A stretch of DNA of 34,223 nucleotides, from the NCBI GenBank assembly GCA_001817055.1, contig MHHP01000015.1, forward strand, positions 12,020 through 46,242, read 5' to 3'. Under the pieces are notes generated by a model. That model was not told where the DNA came from. It worked only from the letters and a program-made list of their open reading frames with translations, and ran no database searches. The position numbers and the translations under genes are program-made. The stretch comes from Candidatus Andersenbacteria bacterium RIFCSPHIGHO2_02_FULL_45_11. Its GTDB lineage: Bacteria > Patescibacteriota > Andersenbacteria > UBA10190. Within the stretch, counting starts at the first letter, position 1; every line of letters starts with the position of its first letter. Positions 31,402-34,223 of the stretch are shown piece by piece.

Positions 31402-31740
31402 ATGACCATGATGAAAAAAACGTTGCTCGATAGCGTGCGAGAAGTTGAGAAGGAAGCTGCACACCTGCTTCAGCGTGCAAAGGAAGCTGCTGACGAGGAA
31501 ATTGCCGAGATTAGAAAAAAGGCAGACTTAGAGCGTAGCGCAGTAGAAGAGCGAGCGGCGCAAACTACCCTAAATGTTATAGATGAACGTGTGCGTATGG
31601 CCGAAGAAGAAGCAAACCGAATTCGGGAAAACGCATCGAAGGCAGTGAATGAAATTCATATCGTTGCACGTAGAAATCGAGACAAGGCGATTGCAAAGGC
31701 AAAAGAGTTTTTGCGCAGTGAGTACGGCATATCCCTATAG
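31402..31740 (+). CDS. V/A-type ATPase peripheral-stalk subunit (NtpF/subunit H-like)
   Basis: A 112-residue, almost wholly helical protein with a long coiled coil rich in Ala, Glu, Lys and Arg (VREVEKEAAHLLQRAKEAADEEIAEIRKKADLER). Size, composition and position before subunit I match the small stalk subunit (H, NtpF or AhaH) that tethers the catalytic head to subunit I. In-frame ATGs at 31402, 31408 and 31411 are alternative starts; no clear Shine-Dalgarno site is seen. A TAGTTG 6 nt before 31402 might be a weak -10. Confidence 0.75.
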   Translation: MTMMKKTLLDSVREVEKEAAHLLQRAKEAADEEIAEIRKKADLERSAVEERAAQTTLNVIDERVRMAEEEANRIRENASKAVNEIHIVARRNRDKAIAKAKEFLRSEYGISL

Positions 31741-31746
31741 ATACCT

Positions 31747-33750
31747 ATGATTGCAGAAATGAGTAAGACTACTATCGCAATTCCTCGCTCACAGCGGGAG
31801 GGTCTCTTACAGTTTTTGCAAGAAGAATCGGTACTGCACATTATTGAGCATGATGAGGTGCTTCGCGATCAAGTACAAGAGTCAACGGACACTTCGTATC
31901 ATTTAGCGCAGCTGCAGCTTACGCTTGAGTTTATTGCGCGTATGAAAAAAGAGTTGGAGATACACGCTTCGCGCAGCTTGAAAAATTTGTTTGCAAGAAA
32001 GCCACTTGCATCCCTTGTTGATTTAGAGAGGGTTGCAATAGATGTTGAAATTCCAAGTTTGATTCAAACCGTGCAGCACATCAACGATGAGCTGGTATCG
32101 CTCGACGCTCGTATGGTGGAGGTGAGAGATTCTTTGCGCTGCCTTGATCCATGGGCTTCGCTGCTATTGTATGCGCAAGACGCTGATATGTTGCATACAA
32201 CACTGATCCATCACTTATTGATCGTATCCGCTAGGGATGAGCGTGAAGTTTTGGATGCGCTAGAGACGATTCCTACTGCGATATGGCAAGTAGTGCACCG
32301 CGATTCATCAAAGAACAGAGTGACTGTATATCTTGAATTCGTTGCACATAGTAATGATGCTGCGTTTGTCGAAGAGGTTGAGCAGCGCCTTGATGCAACG
32401 CTTGTGACTCTCCCCGTTGCGCAAGAAGAATCCATCGCAGGAAAGCATGCTGCGCTTGTGCGCGAGGAACAGATGCTCATGAAGAAACGCGTAGCAGTGC
32501 TTGCACAGGCGCGGGGCATTGTTGCTCGTGAACGTGATATTTTGTTTGCGTATGATGCTGTATTGCACCGAGAAGAGCGTGAACGAGTATCTTCCGCAGC
32601 CTGGCATTCATCCTATACTGTGGTTATATCCGGATGGGTTCCAACTACGTGGGCAGCACTTTTTACCAAGCGCCTCGCTGACGTCTTCCCTGATGCTGCG
32701 GTTGAGATGAGTAGTCCTGAGGCGCAGGATAAGGCGCCGATATTATTTCAGAACAATTCGTTGGTGCGACCATTTGAAGTTGTGACGGATTTATATGGTA
32801 AACCCGCGTATCATGAGCTGGACCCTACGGGGCCGCTCGCATTATTCTTTTTGATTTCGTTTGCATTGGCGCTTACCGATGCCGGGTATGGCGTATTGAT
32901 TATGATTGCAACACTTATTGCAGAAAAGTTTTTTCGTCTTAAGCGCGATATGCAGAAGATGATGCGCCTTCTCTTTTTCGGTGGAGCAATGACAGTTGTT
33001 ATGGGCGCGCTTACGGGCGGGTGGTTCAGTATTAATTTGGACATGCTTTCCGATGGTGTTGCGAAGGACGTACTTTTGGGAGTTAAGTTGCTAGATCCGC
33101 TCAAGCAGCCGATGTTGTTTTTGGGCATCATCTTTGGTTTTGGAGTAGTGCAGCTTCTGTATGCGTGGATTGTGCGTGGGCTGTATCATTGGAAGAGAGG
33201 CGAGAAAAACATTGCCATCATGGATGATTTTTCGTGGGTCGTACTTGTTATCACTATTATTCTTTCGATTGCATCTTCAAAAGGTTTCTTATTTGAATCT
33301 CTTGCGCTTGAATTGCAATGGCTTATGTATGCAGCATTTGCGTTCATCGTTATAACACAGGGGCGAGCGAGCAAAAACATTTTTCTACGTATCGGCGTTG
33401 GATTACTTAGTTTGAATGGACTCATTGCGTTTGTAAGTGATATGTTAAGCTATTCACGCCTTCTGGCACTGGGCCTGGCTACCGGTATTATTGGCCTTGT
33501 GGTCAATCTTATTGCATCTATGGTGCATGAGAGTATTCCGGTTGTGGGAGTAGTGCTGGCAGGCGTTGTTCTTATAGTTGGACATGTGTTCAACTTGGGT
33601 ATCAATGCGCTTGGAGCGTTTATTCACTCCGGCCGCCTTCAGTTTGTGGAGTTCTTCCCCAAATTTTTGGAAGGGGGCGGAGTGGCGTTTCGGCCATTCG
33701 GACGAGTCGGCAAGCATGTTGATGATCCGAGAGATTTTAGCAGGGTGTAG
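31747..33750 (+). CDS. ntpI: V/A-type ATPase subunit I (a-subunit, NtpI)
   Basis: A 667-residue protein. The first 360 residues are the cytoplasmic stalk-binding half, starting IAEMSKTTIAIPRSQREGLLQFLQEESVLHI, a typical subunit I start. The second half has about seven or eight membrane helices, beginning with HELDPTGPLALFFLISFALALTDAGYGV, and later FVSDMLSYSRLLALGLATGIIG, where the conserved Arg of the ion channel lies. A last helical segment (LGINALGAFIHSGRLQFVEFFPKF) matches the family. It forms the stator half-channel with the K ring. MSKTT (31759) is a possible alternative start. Confidence 0.95.
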   Translation: MIAEMSKTTIAIPRSQREGLLQFLQEESVLHIIEHDEVLRDQVQESTDTSYHLAQLQLTLEFIARMKKELEIHASRSLKNLFARKPLASLVDLERVAIDVEIPSLIQTVQHINDELVSLDARMVEVRDSLRCLDPWASLLLYAQDADMLHTTLIHHLLIVSARDEREVLDALETIPTAIWQVVHRDSSKNRVTVYLEFVAHSNDAAFVEEVEQRLDATLVTLPVAQEESIAGKHAALVREEQMLMKKRVAVLAQARGIVARERDILFAYDAVLHREERERVSSAAWHSSYTVVISGWVPTTWAALFTKRLADVFPDAAVEMSSPEAQDKAPILFQNNSLVRPFEVVTDLYGKPAYHELDPTGPLALFFLISFALALTDAGYGVLIMIATLIAEKFFRLKRDMQKMMRLLFFGGAMTVVMGALTGGWFSINLDMLSDGVAKDVLLGVKLLDPLKQPMLFLGIIFGFGVVQLLYAWIVRGLYHWKRGEKNIAIMDDFSWVVLVITIILSIASSKGFLFESLALELQWLMYAAFAFIVITQGRASKNIFLRIGVGLLSLNGLIAFVSDMLSYSRLLALGLATGIIGLVVNLIASMVHESIPVVGVVLAGVVLIVGHVFNLGINALGAFIHSGRLQFVEFFPKFLEGGGVAFRPFGRVGKHVDDPRDFSRV

Positions 33751-33793
33751 TAAAGAGTATGTTTATTTCATTTATTATTAATTTCATTATTCT

Positions 33794-34223
33794 ATGATCG
33801 AGTATGGTCTTATGATCGCAATCGTTAGTGCTGCAATGGCGGCTATTCTTGCCGGTATCGGCTCTATTATAGGTGTTCGTACCGTAGGGCAGGCAAGCGC
33901 AGGTATTGTGTCTGAGGATCCGGACAAGTTTGGTAAAGTATTAATTTTAACGGCACTGCCGGGCTCCCAGGGTATTTACGGGTTCCTTGCAGCAGTTATT
34001 ATCGCAAGTAAAATTGGAATTTTGAGCGGTGCGCCAATTGATATTTCTGTTGCCCAAGGGTTTCAGATTCTTCTTGCTACCCTGCCGGTTGGTTTGCTGG
34101 GTATGTTGTCTGCAATATTCCAGGGGCGTTTGGCTGCGGCAGGTGTAAATATTGTTGCTAAAAAGCCTGATGCGGGCGGAAAAGGAGTTATTCTTGCGGC
34201 AATTGAAGAAACATATGCCGTGC
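33794..34223 (+). CDS. ntpK: V/A-type ATPase rotor subunit K (NtpK), 3' partial
   Basis: 143 codons are visible before the window ends. Two helical hairpins are present, the double-hairpin K type: IGSIIGVRTVGQASAGIVSEDPDKFGKVLILTALPGSQGIYGF and GLLGMLSAIFQGRLAAAGVNIVAKKP, then ILAAIEETYA. The ion-carrying carboxylate is the Glu in EETYA. LPGSQG and the Gln in FQG sit where the Na+ ligands lie in Enterococcus hirae NtpK, so Na+ coupling is possible. It follows ntpI by 43 nt. Remaining ATPase genes should lie beyond the window. Confidence 0.93.
   Translation, partial: MIEYGLMIAIVSAAMAAILAGIGSIIGVRTVGQASAGIVSEDPDKFGKVLILTALPGSQGIYGFLAAVIIASKIGILSGAPIDISVAQGFQILLATLPVGLLGMLSAIFQGRLAAAGVNIVAKKPDAGGKGVILAAIEETYAV

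Overview
The window looks like a chromosomal segment of a Candidate Phyla Radiation (Patescibacteria, Parcubacteria-like) bacterium. This is inferred from gene content and order: a type IV pilus locus with no outer-membrane secretin, many short unknown genes, ATGA-overlapping operons, dispersed hairpin repeats and small core proteins. TGA is a normal stop (many ATGA junctions), so the genetic code is not the Gracilibacteria/Absconditabacteria variant. No lineage more precise than this can be supported from the sequence alone.

Layout. 1-2337: the 3' end of a UvrD-family helicase with a C-terminal Fe-S PD-(D/E)XK nuclease, then a GmhB-like HAD phosphatase. 2327-3922 (minus): an FAD-linked 2-hydroxyacid dehydrogenase, followed by a 140-bp array of hairpin repeats. 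4133-25274 (plus): a cupredoxin and then a large pilus locus. It holds pilB, pilC, four class III-type minor prepilins, two PilX-like proteins, one secreted Pro/Thr-linker protein and an integral-membrane protein O-mannosyltransferase. These are followed by two successive PilM/PilN/PilO/small-membrane-protein modules, the second with PilM and PilN fused, then a RibL-like nucleotidyltransferase, a PrsW-family membrane protease and a secreted protein. 25382-27953 (minus): an orphan small gene, a UDP-xylose synthase-like decarboxylase, and rplT, rpmI and infC. 28099-29717: four small unknown genes, three with strong Shine-Dalgarno sites and three with recognisable promoters. 29843-30239 (minus): tmRNA (ssrA). 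30310-34223 (plus): obg, then the start of a V/A-type ATPase operon (stalk subunit, subunit I, subunit K; the last runs off the window).

How the genes fit together. The plus-strand block encodes an extended pilus. PilB and PilC drive assembly, the two PilMNO modules form inner assembly platforms, and the minor prepilins carry large extracellular domains (carboxypeptidase-regulatory-like, chitobiase-C-like, NHL beta-propeller) suited to binding or display. The O-mannosyltransferase in the middle suggests these surface proteins are O-glycosylated, and the GmhB-like and UDP-xylose synthase genes would fit surface sugar metabolism. No pilT, pilD or secretin is in the window.

Two styles of gene start are visible. 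Several core or pilus genes (FAD oxidase, pilB, prsW, infC, obg, one prepilin) have a -10 box only 6-7 nt before the ATG, which predicts leaderless mRNAs. The small orphan genes instead have full -35/-10 promoters, 40-90 nt leaders and near-perfect AGGAGG sites. The most unusual points are the duplicated and fused PilMNO modules, the propeller-bearing prepilins beside a mannosyltransferase, a prepilin leader encoded by a dispersed repeat, the long 24-residue tmRNA tag, and a recurring CTTGAT motif in the leaders of the orphan genes.
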